Positions 54,866 to 63,536 of a stretch of DNA of 64,000 nt are shown in pieces. Origin of the DNA: DASZQY01 sp963843565 (GTDB lineage Bacteria > Pseudomonadota > Alphaproteobacteria > Rhizobiales > Kaistiaceae); contig CAWJKY010000003.1 of assembly GCA_963843565.1 (NCBI GenBank), positions 806,001 through 870,000 of the forward strand. The letters run 5' to 3'. Both the position numbers and the translations under genes were made by a program. The notes beneath the pieces were generated by a model. The model saw only the letters and a program-made list of their open reading frames with translations. It was not told where the DNA came from and did no database searches. The stretch's first letter is position 1; each line of letters starts with the position of its first letter.

Positions 54866-55966
54866 TCATGGCGCCGGCCGCGCGACAATACCGCCGGTCA
54901 GCGGCGCGGCGACCCCGGTGGTTCCCGGAAACGTCAGCGGCAGGCCGCGCAGGCTGCGCACGGCCAGAAACGCGAACGCCTCCGCCTCCACGAAGTCCGT
55001 CGACCAGCCCAGCGCCGCCGCGCTTTCGAGGGGCAGGGGGAGGTCCGCCGCGAGCATCTTCATCAGCGTCGGGTTGCGCGCCCCGCCGCCGGCCACGACG
55101 GCGCGCCGGCCGCCGCCGGCGATCACAATGCCTTTCGCCACGGTTCTGGAAGTGAACGCGGTGAGCGTCGCGGCGCCGTCTTCGGTCGACAGGTGCTGAA
55201 CCGCATCGAGCGAGAACGCGTGGCGGTCGAGCGACTTCGGCATGGGGCGTTCGAACCACGGGTTGTCGAGCAGCGCCTGCAAGGCCGCCGCGTCGACCTG
55301 CCCTGCCGCCGCGAGCTGGCCGTCGTCGTCCATCGCCGCGCCGGTGCGCATGCGCACGAAATCGTCGATGAGGGCGTTGCCGGGGCCGGTGTCGCCGGCG
55401 ACCAGTTCGCCGTCGGGGGCGACCCGCGTCAGGTTGGCGACGCCGCCGATGTTGACGACGATCGTCGTCCCGTCGAGGCCGGCCATGGCGGTGAGCGCCC
55501 GGTGATAGACCGGCACGAGCGGCGCGCCCTCGCCCCCGGCTGCCACGTCGGTGGCGCGAAAATCGTGAACGACCGGGACGCCCACCTGCCGGGCGAGTGC
55601 GGCTCCGTCGCCGATCTGCACGGTCAGGTGCCGTTCCGGCGCGTGCAGCACGGTCTGACCGTGGAAGCCCACCAGATCGACCTTGAGGCCAGGATTGTCG
55701 CGGTGGAGCGCCGCAACCGCGTCGGCGTGGGCCGCGGTGACCATGCGCTCCGCCTCGGCCAGAACGCCCGGCCGGGCGGTGCGGCCGGCAAGGTCGCGCG
55801 CCGCGCGGAGCGCCGCCCGCAGCAGGTCGCGTTCGTCGTCCGAATAGGGCCGGTAGGCCCGCGGCCCGAAGCCTGCCACCGCCTCGCCGTCAGTGGTGAC
55901 CAGCGCCGCGTCGATGCCGTCCATAGAGGTGCCGCTCATCAGCCCGAGCGCCGAGGTCAGTTCCAC
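54866..55966 (-). CDS. anmK: Anhydro-N-acetylmuramic acid kinase
   Basis: AnmK phosphorylates 1,6-anhydro-MurNAc with ring cleavage, returning cell-wall sugar to metabolism. The 366-residue protein shows GLMSGTSMDGIDAALV, GFHGQTVLHAPE, NIGGVANLT, DTGPGNALIDD and a C-terminal GGGARNPTLM, all family signatures. Length is typical. It is the first of a minus-strand run with lpxD, ACP and ketoacyl synthase (37-base gap to lpxD) and is divergent from tyrS (87 bases). With NagZ at 5.6 kb it points to active peptidoglycan recycling. Confidence 0.95.
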   Translation of the reverse strand: MELTSALGLMSGTSMDGIDAALVTTDGEAVAGFGPRAYRPYSDDERDLLRAALRAARDLAGRTARPGVLAEAERMVTAAHADAVAALHRDNPGLKVDLVGFHGQTVLHAPERHLTVQIGDGAALARQVGVPVVHDFRATDVAAGGEGAPLVPVYHRALTAMAGLDGTTIVVNIGGVANLTRVAPDGELVAGDTGPGNALIDDFVRMRTGAAMDDDGQLAAAGQVDAAALQALLDNPWFERPMPKSLDRHAFSLDAVQHLSTEDGAATLTAFTSRTVAKGIVIAGGGRRAVVAGGGARNPTLMKMLAADLPLPLESAAALGWSTDFVEAEAFAFLAVRSLRGLPLTFPGTTGVAAPLTGGIVARPAP

Positions 55967-56053
55967 GGAGTTCCATGCCTCCCGGATCGTGTTGCCGGCG
56001 CGCTGGACAGCCGCCGTCCCGTCAGGGATAACGCCGCGCCAGGGAAAACGTCC

Positions 56054-57307
56054 ATGACTGCTTTCAAATCAGCCTTCCTTCAGGTGATGGCCGAACGCGG
56101 CTTCACCCACCAGTGCTCCGATCCGGAGGGGCTGGATGCCCAGTTCGTGGCCGGGCCGGTCACCGCCTATGTCGGTTACGACTGCACGGCGTCCAGCTTC
56201 CACGTCGGCAACCTCCTCAGCATCATGATGCTGCGCTGGCTGCAGAAAACCGGCAACCGGCCGATCGTGCTGATGGGTGGCGGCACCACCCGGGTCGGCG
56301 ATCCCTCCGGCAAGGATGAGTCGCGCAAGCTCCTCACCTACGACCAGATCGAAGCCAACAAGCAAAGCCTCAAGGACACCTTCGCCAGGTTCGTCACCTT
56401 CGGCGATGGCCCCGACGGGGCGATCATGGTGGACAACGCCGAGTGGCTGGCGCCGCTCAACTACATCGAGTTCCTGCGCGACGTCGGCCGGCACTTCTCG
56501 GTCAACCGGATGCTGTCGATGGATTCGGTCAAGCTGCGACTCGACCGCGAACATGAGCTGACCTTCCTCGAATTCAACTACATGATCCTGCAGGCCTACG
56601 ACTTCGTCGAACTCGCCCGCCGCCATCGCTGCACGCTCCAGATCGGCGGATCGGACCAGTGGGGCAACATCGTCAACGGCATCGAGCTCGGCCGCCGCAT
56701 GGGCATGGCGCAGCTCTACGCCCTCACCTGCCCGCTGCTGACGACCTCGTCCGGCGCCAAGATGGGCAAGTCGGCCAGCGGCGCCGTCTGGCTCGCGGCC
56801 GATCAGGTGTCGCCCTACGAATACTGGCAGTACTGGCGCAACACCGAGGACGCCGACGTGGAGCGCTTCCTGAAGCTCTACACCGAGCTGCCGCTCGACG
56901 AGATCGCCCGGCTGGCGGCGCTCGAAGGCGCCGAGGTGAACGAGGCCAAGAAGGTGCTGGCCACCGAAGCGACCGCCCTGCTGCACGGCCGCGACGCCGC
57001 CGAGACCGCCAGCGAGGCCTCGCGGCGCACCTTCGAAGAAGGCGGAGCGGCCGCGGCGCTGCCCACCGTCGAGGTGCCGCGCGCCGAGCTCGAGGCCGGC
57101 ATCGGCCTGATGGCGCTGTTCGTGCGCGCCGGGCTCGCCGGGTCCAACGGCGAGGTGCGGCGCGCCGTCGCCAACAACGCCATCAGCGTCAACGACGCGA
57201 AGGTGAGCGACGCGGCCGTCACGGTCGGCGTGGCCGAGATCAACGGCGATGGCGTGATCAAGCTTTCGCACGGCCGCAAGAAGCACGTCCTCGTCCGCGC
57301 CGTGTGA
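56054..57307 (+). CDS. tyrS: Tyrosyl-tRNA synthetase
   Basis: This class I synthetase charges tRNA-Tyr. The 417-residue product from MTAFKSAFLQVMAERGF has the HIGH-type SSFHVGNLLSIMMLRW, MGGGTTRVGDPSGKD, QIGGSDQWGNIVNGIEL and the KMSKS-type GAKMGKSASGAVWL, then a C-terminal S4 RNA-binding domain (about 345-410: GEVRRAVANNAISVN). The frame is open well upstream of 56054 in high-GC read-through but without family sequence. It converges on the large AsmA-like gene, nine bases apart. Confidence 0.96.
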   Translation: MTAFKSAFLQVMAERGFTHQCSDPEGLDAQFVAGPVTAYVGYDCTASSFHVGNLLSIMMLRWLQKTGNRPIVLMGGGTTRVGDPSGKDESRKLLTYDQIEANKQSLKDTFARFVTFGDGPDGAIMVDNAEWLAPLNYIEFLRDVGRHFSVNRMLSMDSVKLRLDREHELTFLEFNYMILQAYDFVELARRHRCTLQIGGSDQWGNIVNGIELGRRMGMAQLYALTCPLLTTSSGAKMGKSASGAVWLAADQVSPYEYWQYWRNTEDADVERFLKLYTELPLDEIARLAALEGAEVNEAKKVLATEATALLHGRDAAETASEASRRTFEEGGAAAALPTVEVPRAELEAGIGLMALFVRAGLAGSNGEVRRAVANNAISVNDAKVSDAAVTVGVAEINGDGVIKLSHGRKKHVLVRAV

Positions 57308-57316
57308 ATTCGCCGC

Positions 57317-60300
57317 CTATTGCGGCCGCTGGAACTCGAAGATCTTGCGGAAGATGCCTGGCGCCACCGCCGACAGCGGGTTGAACGCCACTTCCGGCTG
57401 GGCGATCGGGCCATCGACCCGGAAGGTGACGCCGATCAGGCCCTCGCTGGTGCCGCCGCCGAGCGCCAGGCCAAGGATCGGGATGCGGCCGAACAGGTTG
57501 TTGAAGGCGAAGATCGGCAGGTAGGTCCCGGTGACGGCGATCTGCGTCGTGGAGAAGTCGTAGCGCCCGCTGAACGTCGCGCCGACCGTCGATCCGGCCA
57601 TCAGGGCGTCTTCGACCGCCAGAGCCTGGCCGGAGCGGCGGAAGTGGGCGACCATGTGATTGAAGTGAACGCGGTTCGGATCGAACCCGCTCGAATTCTT
57701 GGGTCCGGCCAGGCGGCCGATCGCCGGTTCGTTGATGACGTCGAAATCGTCCATCGTCGCTGAGCCGACCATCTGCCCGTCGCGCGGTGCGGTGCCGGAG
57801 ATTGTCATCTGGCCGCCGTTGACGCGCGAATACATGTCGATGAAGCGCAGCAAGCTGCCGCCATCGGCCGCCGATCCGTTGAGGGACGTTCCGCCCGGCG
57901 TCACGGCGTAGTCGAGCGTCACCGGACTGTTGCCGAGCTGGCCGCTGAAGGAGAGCTTCTGCGTCTCGCCGCCGACCGAAACCAGCGTCAGCGCGGCGTT
58001 GGTGATGACCTCGTGGTTGAAGCCGATGAGCTTGTCGATCTGGGCGTCGATCGCGAGGTCCGGGAAGCCGCCGCTCTTGTCGTTGCTGTCGCGCACGAAG
58101 CCGATCAGCCCGCGCAGATCGAACGACTGGCCGCGCGCCGTGATCGCATAGCCCGCCTTGCCGCGCGTCAGGCGAATGGAAACCGCGTCGCCGGCGCGCA
58201 GCGACAGGCGGTCGATGTCGGCCGACTGGAGATTGTAGCTGGAATCGAGCGTCGCGGAGCCCGAGAAGCCGAAGCCGTCGCCCTTGAACTCGAGGTTCTG
58301 CACCTGATAGCCGTCGCTGGCCGGCTTCAGATCGAAGGTGAGCGTCGCCGGAACCCCGATCCCCTTGGCCCAGCCGATGCCGGGCAGTACGACGCGCGCC
58401 CGTTGGAGATCGAGGTCGTAGTGCTGCGTGGCGCCGTCGGAGTCCTCGCTGACCAGGGCGCTCATCGAGCCCGACAGCATCTCGTCGAGGCCGACGCCAA
58501 GCTTCTTGCGGGCATCGTCGTCGATCAGCAGCCGCACGCGCCGGTCGCCCCCGGCGGTTGTCGATCCGGACATAGGGAAGGACAAACTGACGTCGGCGGC
58601 GACCCCCTCGATCTTGGCCTTGCCGTAGACCGACACGTCGTCCGGGGTGACGATCAGCTTGACGTCGGCGTCGCTGATGTTTCGCCCTTCGATCTTGCGG
58701 GCGCTCGTCACCCCCTTGGTGTCGACGGTCACCTTCCAGTCGATGTCGGAGTCGGTCAGGGCGGGGCGCAAGGGAAAATGCACCGAGACGGACGCCTCGG
58801 CGGTCCCGCTCAGATCGCCGGGCTTGACCTTCTCGCGGTCGAGGGCGCGCAGCGGGTCGGCGTTGGCGATCGCGCCGAGCGCCGCCGCGCCGCCGGACAG
58901 TTGCACCTCGACGATCGCATCGGAGGGCCGCTTGGAGGTGTCGGGCACGGCGAAGGCCGCGTTGTCGACGCTGACCACGCCAGAGGTGGTGCGCACCTCG
59001 CCCTTCTCGACGTCGATGCCGACGGTATGCCCGGTCACCACGACGTTGCCGGACGCGTTCACGATCGGCGGCAGGTCGCCGAAGGTGGTGAAATCGACCC
59101 CTTCCAGCCGCATGTTCAGCTTGAGGGCGTCGTCGGGCAGCCGCGTGCGCTTCTTCAGCCACATGACGCCGGGAGGAATCGCCGCCTCGAAGCGCCCCGA
59201 AACGAGGTTGCCGGTGTTGCCGACGTGATCGACGACCCAGTGGCGCGCGCCCGGCGCGATCATCGGGATCCACATCTGTTTTAGCGACGTCACCTTCATC
59301 GGCGAGAAGGTCGCTGCCATCACCAGCGACGGCGTCAGGCCGCTGAAGTCCATGCTGCCGGCGGCGGCGATCGAGGCATCTCCCGCCGATATGATGGCGT
59401 TTTCGATGTTGAGGATCTTGGCCGAGAAGTCGGCGACGCCGGAGACGGCGATGCGCTGCGCCACGATCGGCCCGACGCCGGTGTCGCTGGGCGCCAGGAT
59501 CGTGCCAGGCGACTCCAGATCGAAGGCGTAGCGCCGCTTGGCGGGATCGCCAACCGGCGTGACCCGGCCGGTGACGATGCCGCGGGTGTCGCCGAAGAAG
59601 AAGGTCGAGTTGTCGATGATCAGGGCCTTGTTGGCGAGGTCCCAGTGCAGCTTCACGGTCGCCTCGTCGAGGCGGACCATCTCGCGGTCCTCGTGAAAGC
59701 GGATCGTGCCGGCGCCGAAGTCGAGGCGGGCGTTGGCGGCCTGCACCGCCCCGTTGTGGTCGAAGCGGATCGAGGCGCGGCCGTAGAGGGGGATGTCGGC
59801 GGTTACCGGCGAGGCGTCGTCGCCGAGGTCGGGGAAGAGGTCGGCCAGCGTCAGTTGCGAGAACACAGCCGTGAGCAGGTGCGTCTTGGTGCTCGGGTCG
59901 TAGTCGCGCGAAATCTGCGCCGTCCAGCGGCCGCCGTAGCCGGAGGTGGCGAGGTCGGCGGTCAGCGCGGAGGTCTGTGGGCGGAGCGAAAGGTTGAGGT
60001 CGGTATTGGGGAAACGACGCTGGACGTCGCTGCCCGCCTGAAACAGGGTCACGGTGCCGTTGACCACGGCGAAGCGCTCGAAGCCCGAGGCGATCGCCTT
60101 CTCGATCTGCGGCTCGATGCTGCGATCGACCAGGTAGAGCGCGGCGACGAGATCGGGAAAGCCGCCGTTGGAGGCGCCCGCCGGCGGCAGCGGCAACGCG
60201 GGCGGCGCTTGGTCGCCGGGCATATGCGGGGTGCTGGCGTTGCCCAGATAGATGGCGCCGGCGTCGTCGCGGGCGAGCGCGACTTCCGGATCGGACAACT

Positions 60301-60700
60301 CGACCTGCGTCACCCTGACCTGGAGCAGGAGCAGCGCGCGCGGATCGATCGCCAGCCGCGTCGAGGGCACGTGCACGACCAACTGGCCGGTGCTGTCGTG
60401 GACGTCGATGTCGTCGAGGCGCACGACGAAGCCCAGCACCGGGTCGATGTCGAGCACCGAGCGCGCAATGTCGACCGTGTAGGCGTCGCCGAGGCTCTTC
60501 TGGATCACCGCCTCCGCCCGGCCGCGCACGAGGCCGAACTCGGTCGGGCCGGACAGCACCATCACGACCAGCGCCGCGATGGCCACCAGGGCCACCGCGA
60601 CGACCGCGAGCGCCGCGCGCACGAGAATCTTGGGCCACGGCAGGCGGCGCAGCCTCAGTGGCCTGCCCGTCTGATCGGACGCGTGCGGCTTGGACGGCAT
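57317..60700 (-). CDS. Large AsmA/YhdP-like envelope protein
   Basis: A 1127-residue protein: a short basic N-terminus, one membrane helix (about residues 28-51, VRAALAVVAVALVAIAALVVMVL), then a long repetitive beta-rich region with AsmA/DUF3971 patterns in its middle and an AsmA_2-like C-terminus (GLALGGGTSEGLIGVTFRVDGPIAQPEVAFNPLSAVAPG). AsmA-like and YhdP proteins are thought to form hydrophobic channels carrying phospholipids between membranes. Its position between tyrS and bcp is common in Alphaproteobacteria. The role in lipid transport is family-level inference. Confidence 0.88.
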   Translation of the reverse strand: MPSKPHASDQTGRPLRLRRLPWPKILVRAALAVVAVALVAIAALVVMVLSGPTEFGLVRGRAEAVIQKSLGDAYTVDIARSVLDIDPVLGFVVRLDDIDVHDSTGQLVVHVPSTRLAIDPRALLLLQVRVTQVELSDPEVALARDDAGAIYLGNASTPHMPGDQAPPALPLPPAGASNGGFPDLVAALYLVDRSIEPQIEKAIASGFERFAVVNGTVTLFQAGSDVQRRFPNTDLNLSLRPQTSALTADLATSGYGGRWTAQISRDYDPSTKTHLLTAVFSQLTLADLFPDLGDDASPVTADIPLYGRASIRFDHNGAVQAANARLDFGAGTIRFHEDREMVRLDEATVKLHWDLANKALIIDNSTFFFGDTRGIVTGRVTPVGDPAKRRYAFDLESPGTILAPSDTGVGPIVAQRIAVSGVADFSAKILNIENAIISAGDASIAAAGSMDFSGLTPSLVMAATFSPMKVTSLKQMWIPMIAPGARHWVVDHVGNTGNLVSGRFEAAIPPGVMWLKKRTRLPDDALKLNMRLEGVDFTTFGDLPPIVNASGNVVVTGHTVGIDVEKGEVRTTSGVVSVDNAAFAVPDTSKRPSDAIVEVQLSGGAAALGAIANADPLRALDREKVKPGDLSGTAEASVSVHFPLRPALTDSDIDWKVTVDTKGVTSARKIEGRNISDADVKLIVTPDDVSVYGKAKIEGVAADVSLSFPMSGSTTAGGDRRVRLLIDDDARKKLGVGLDEMLSGSMSALVSEDSDGATQHYDLDLQRARVVLPGIGWAKGIGVPATLTFDLKPASDGYQVQNLEFKGDGFGFSGSATLDSSYNLQSADIDRLSLRAGDAVSIRLTRGKAGYAITARGQSFDLRGLIGFVRDSNDKSGGFPDLAIDAQIDKLIGFNHEVITNAALTLVSVGGETQKLSFSGQLGNSPVTLDYAVTPGGTSLNGSAADGGSLLRFIDMYSRVNGGQMTISGTAPRDGQMVGSATMDDFDVINEPAIGRLAGPKNSSGFDPNRVHFNHMVAHFRRSGQALAVEDALMAGSTVGATFSGRYDFSTTQIAVTGTYLPIFAFNNLFGRIPILGLALGGGTSEGLIGVTFRVDGPIAQPEVAFNPLSAVAPGIFRKIFEFQRPQ

Positions 60701-60899
60701 GTTCAGCGGTCGGAGCGCCTTGGCGGGACTGATTGAACCGAATCGGCGCGCGAACGCGCCAGAATCCTCTTATTCACGATCGCCCGCCGGTGCGATAGCG
60801 CCGGTGCCCCGGTTGCACCGCTAGCCTCGATACCACATTCGACGCTAGGCTACCGGCCGCAAGTTGAAGCCTGCCAACTGCGACGAAAGGAAGGCGCCC

Positions 60900-61388
60900 A
60901 TGGCCGCAGCCAAGGTCGGCAATCCCGCCCCCGACTTCGATCTGGCGACCGACGGCGGCGGGCGGGTGAAGCTCGCCGATTTCGCCGGTCAGAAACTCGT
61001 CGTCTACTTCTACCCGGCCGACGACACGCCCGGCTGCACGGTGGAGGCGGTGGATTTCACGCGGGCGCACGCGGCTTTCCGCCGGGCCGGCGCGGCCGTC
61101 GTCGGCATCTCGCCGGATGGCGAGAGCGCCCACGACAGGTTCAAGGCCAAGCACGGCATCGGCTTCACGCTCGCCTCCGACCCCGGCCACGAGACCATCG
61201 CGGCGTATGGTGCCTGGCAGCAGAAGACGATGTTCGGCCGCAAGTACATGGGCGTCGTGCGCTCGACGTTCCTGATCGGCCCGGATGGCAAGATTGTCCA
61301 GGAATGGAGCAAGGTGCGCGTGCCGGGCCACGTCGAGGCGGTGCTGGCGGCCGTCAAATCACTCCAGGTGTCGCCGCCAAAGCGTTGA
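60900..61388 (+). CDS. bcp: Bcp-type peroxiredoxin with a single conserved cysteine
   Basis: A 162-residue thioredoxin-dependent peroxiredoxin that reduces hydrogen and alkyl peroxides. The start follows GAAAGGAAGG. Motifs are GNPAPDFDLATDGGGRV, FYPADDTPGCTVEAVDF and SPDGESAHDRF. The peroxidatic Cys (TPGCTVE) is kept, but the position where E. coli Bcp has its second Cys (TVQACG) reads Val here, so it is a one-cysteine type as far as this helix shows. It is divergent from the AsmA-like gene and 76 bases upstream of the M23 gene. Confidence 0.94.
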   Translation: MAAAKVGNPAPDFDLATDGGGRVKLADFAGQKLVVYFYPADDTPGCTVEAVDFTRAHAAFRRAGAAVVGISPDGESAHDRFKAKHGIGFTLASDPGHETIAAYGAWQQKTMFGRKYMGVVRSTFLIGPDGKIVQEWSKVRVPGHVEAVLAAVKSLQVSPPKR

Positions 61389-61423
61389 AATCGCTGCCCG
61401 CCGGGCCGGCAGCCAAGGATTTG

Positions 61424-61434
61424 TTAACCTTAAC
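61424..61434 (+). promoter_or_regulatory. TTAACC-TTAAC motif before the M23 gene, possible CtrA site
   Basis: TTAACC (61424-61429) directly abuts TTAAC (61430-61434), 30 bases before the M23 ATG. TTAACC is the CtrA half-site in Alphaproteobacteria, and peptidoglycan-remodelling genes are frequent CtrA targets; spacing here is not the canonical one, so this is weak. Confidence 0.3.
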
Positions 61435-61464
61435 GCCGTCTAATTGCTCACCGGTCTGAACCCG

Positions 61465-62832
61465 ATGAGTGCCTGCATGCAGCTTGCCGCCCGCATCCGA
61501 CTGCCGCAGTCCTTCGCCTTCCGCAAGCCGCCGCACCGCATCGTCATCGCGCAAGGCGAGAAGGTGCGCTCCTTCACTGTCCGGCCCGGGCTGATCATCG
61601 CCATCGGTGCCGTTTTCGCGGTTTTCAGCGCCCTCTACCTGTCCGCCACCGGCTACCTGGTATTCCGCGACGACCTGCTCGCCGCCTCGCTCGCCCGCCA
61701 GTCGCGCATGCAGCACGCCTACGAGGACCGCATCGCGACGCTGCGCGCCGACATCGACCGGCTGACCAGCCGCCAGCTGCTCGACCAGGATTCCCTCGAG
61801 GCGGAAATGGACCGCCTGAAAGGGCGCCAGACCGCCCTCGACGCCCGTCAGGACAGCCTGGCGGGGCTCAGCCAGGCCGCCCGCCTCGCCGGCCTCGATC
61901 CTGCCGCGCTGCTCTCCACGGCGCCCGTGCCCTCGCCGATCGACGACCAGACCGACAATCAGGCAGCCGATTCCGCCGCCTCCGATGCGCCGGCCGCCGA
62001 CGCGCCCGCCCCGGAGCCGGCCAAGGTCCCGCCCCTCAAGACCAGCAGCCTCGCCCCGGTCGGCCTCGGTCCGCTGGCTTTCGGCCCGTCGGCCGATCCC
62101 CCCGCCTCCGGCAACGCCGTCAAGGCCACCGAAAGCCAGCTGAAGGCGGTCGACACCTCCATCGATGAGCTTGCCGCGTCACAGGTCGGCTACGTCGACG
62201 CGATCGCGGCGGCGGTCAGCGCCCGCTCCAAGAAGATCGCCGCGGTGCTCGCCCACCTCGGCCAGAAGGTGCCACCCAGCCACCTGACCAGTTCAGAGGT
62301 CGGTGGCCCCTATGTCGCCGTCGACGCCAATGCCGACCCGGACACCTTCCGCGCGACCGTCGATCTGGTGAACGGCGAGATCGACCGCTACGCCGCCATG
62401 CGCCGTCTGGCCGAGCGGCTGCCACTGACCCGGCCGATCGCCGACGCGCCGGTCACCAGCGGTTTCGGTACCCGCATCGATCCCTTCCTCGGCACGCTCG
62501 CCATGCACACCGGCATCGACTTCCGCGCCCTGGAAGGCACCCCCGCCCACGCCACCGCCGGCGGCACAGTGACCGTCGCGGCCTACACCGGCGGCTACGG
62601 CAACATGGTCGAGATCGACAATGGCAATGGCATCACGACCCGCTACGGCCATCTCAGCCGCATCGATGTCACGGTCGGTCAGGTGGTCGCCAAGGGCGCC
62701 GTCATCGGCCACACGGGCAGCACCGGCCGTTCGACCGGCCCGCACCTGCACTACGAGATCAGGATCGACGGCTCGCCCATCGATCCGCTGATCTGGATCC
62801 GCTCCGGGACCGAACTGGCTTCGCTGCTCTAG
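61465..62832 (+). CDS. M23 family metallopeptidase, cell-wall remodelling
   Basis: The 455-residue product (start ATG at 61465; a TTG at 61444 is in frame) has a membrane helix (about residues 43-65), a coiled-coil (about 75-140), an Ala/Pro-rich spacer and a C-terminal LytM/M23 domain: GFGTRIDPFLGTLAMHTGIDF (first zinc His and Asp) at about 330-352, NGNGITTRYGHLSRI, and GPHLHYEIRIDG (HxH) near 425. All expected zinc ligands are visible, so it may be an active endopeptidase, although coiled-coil M23 proteins can also act as amidase activators. TTAACC repeats precede it. Confidence 0.9.
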   Translation: MSACMQLAARIRLPQSFAFRKPPHRIVIAQGEKVRSFTVRPGLIIAIGAVFAVFSALYLSATGYLVFRDDLLAASLARQSRMQHAYEDRIATLRADIDRLTSRQLLDQDSLEAEMDRLKGRQTALDARQDSLAGLSQAARLAGLDPAALLSTAPVPSPIDDQTDNQAADSAASDAPAADAPAPEPAKVPPLKTSSLAPVGLGPLAFGPSADPPASGNAVKATESQLKAVDTSIDELAASQVGYVDAIAAAVSARSKKIAAVLAHLGQKVPPSHLTSSEVGGPYVAVDANADPDTFRATVDLVNGEIDRYAAMRRLAERLPLTRPIADAPVTSGFGTRIDPFLGTLAMHTGIDFRALEGTPAHATAGGTVTVAAYTGGYGNMVEIDNGNGITTRYGHLSRIDVTVGQVVAKGAVIGHTGSTGRSTGPHLHYEIRIDGSPIDPLIWIRSGTELASLL

Positions 62833-62838
62833 CCTGGC

Positions 62839-63393
62839 CTAAGCCGGCTTCTGTCCGGACGGTCCGCCGGTTGGCCGGTGGGATCCGGGCATGCGGAAGA
62901 GGAGCGCCACCCCGAGCAGGATCAGAACGAGCGGCAGCACCAGTCCGCCACCGAAGGCCTGCGGGTGGAAGATCAACCCCTCGAACGCGGTGGTGAACAC
63001 CACGAACATCACGGCGCCAGCCGTCGCCATGCCGCGGCCGATCCGGCGCGCCCGCGCATTGCCTTGCCGCGGGCCGGTCAGGTAGAGCGACAGCCCGGCG
63101 AAGAGCGGCAGCAACGTCCACAGGTAAGCCCACGACTGGTAGTAGTCGGTGAGTTCCTGGCCGAGCAGGATCAGCCCGGTCGCGCCGATGGCCGCGCCGG
63201 TCGCGGCCAGAAACGAGCCGCCCCGATCCATGGTTGCGCCGGCGGCGAACAGCGCCAGGCCGGGAATGATCACCGCAAGCGGCCAGAGCGTGCCCGAGAA
63301 CGGCCAGGCAAATTGCCGCAACGCCAGCAGCACGACGCCCGCGCCGATCAGTACAGCGGCCAGCACGCGGGTCCAGTTGGATTCCGGGCGCAT
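62839..63393 (-). CDS. Multi-helix membrane protein of unknown function
   Basis: A 184-residue protein with about six short hydrophobic segments in Leu/Gly-rich repeats (such as VLAAVLIGAGVVLLAL and LWPLAVIIPGLALFAAGA), like the LiaF-type or DUF5668 membrane modules, but without a distinct C-terminal domain. The GGAGG ribosome site five bases before the ATG is strong. It converges on the M23 gene, seven bases apart. Function unknown. Confidence 0.7.
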   Translation of the reverse strand: MRPESNWTRVLAAVLIGAGVVLLALRQFAWPFSGTLWPLAVIIPGLALFAAGATMDRGGSFLAATGAAIGATGLILLGQELTDYYQSWAYLWTLLPLFAGLSLYLTGPRQGNARARRIGRGMATAGAVMFVVFTTAFEGLIFHPQAFGGGLVLPLVLILLGVALLFRMPGSHRPTGGPSGQKPA

Positions 63394-63536
63394 GCGACCC
63401 TCCTTCGATTGAAACGGTCAGGAGCCAGCTAGCCGGTTCGCGGTCCACCTGCCTTGACGCCGGTCAACCGCCTTGTGACGGCCCCGGGGCTACTGCTTCG
63501 CCGACGTCTCGCCGCCGACGCCCTCCGGTCCTCGGG

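Noticed and set aside
54575..56053. Long plus-strand extension of TyrS across lpxD and anmK
   Set aside because: High-GC read-through opposite two well-supported genes; TyrS starts at 56054.
57258..60638. 1126-residue minus-strand frame overlapping the AsmA-like gene
   Set aside because: Arg/Gly/Pro-rich shadow of the AsmA-like gene; only the 57317-60700 frame has a membrane helix and beta-rich sequence.
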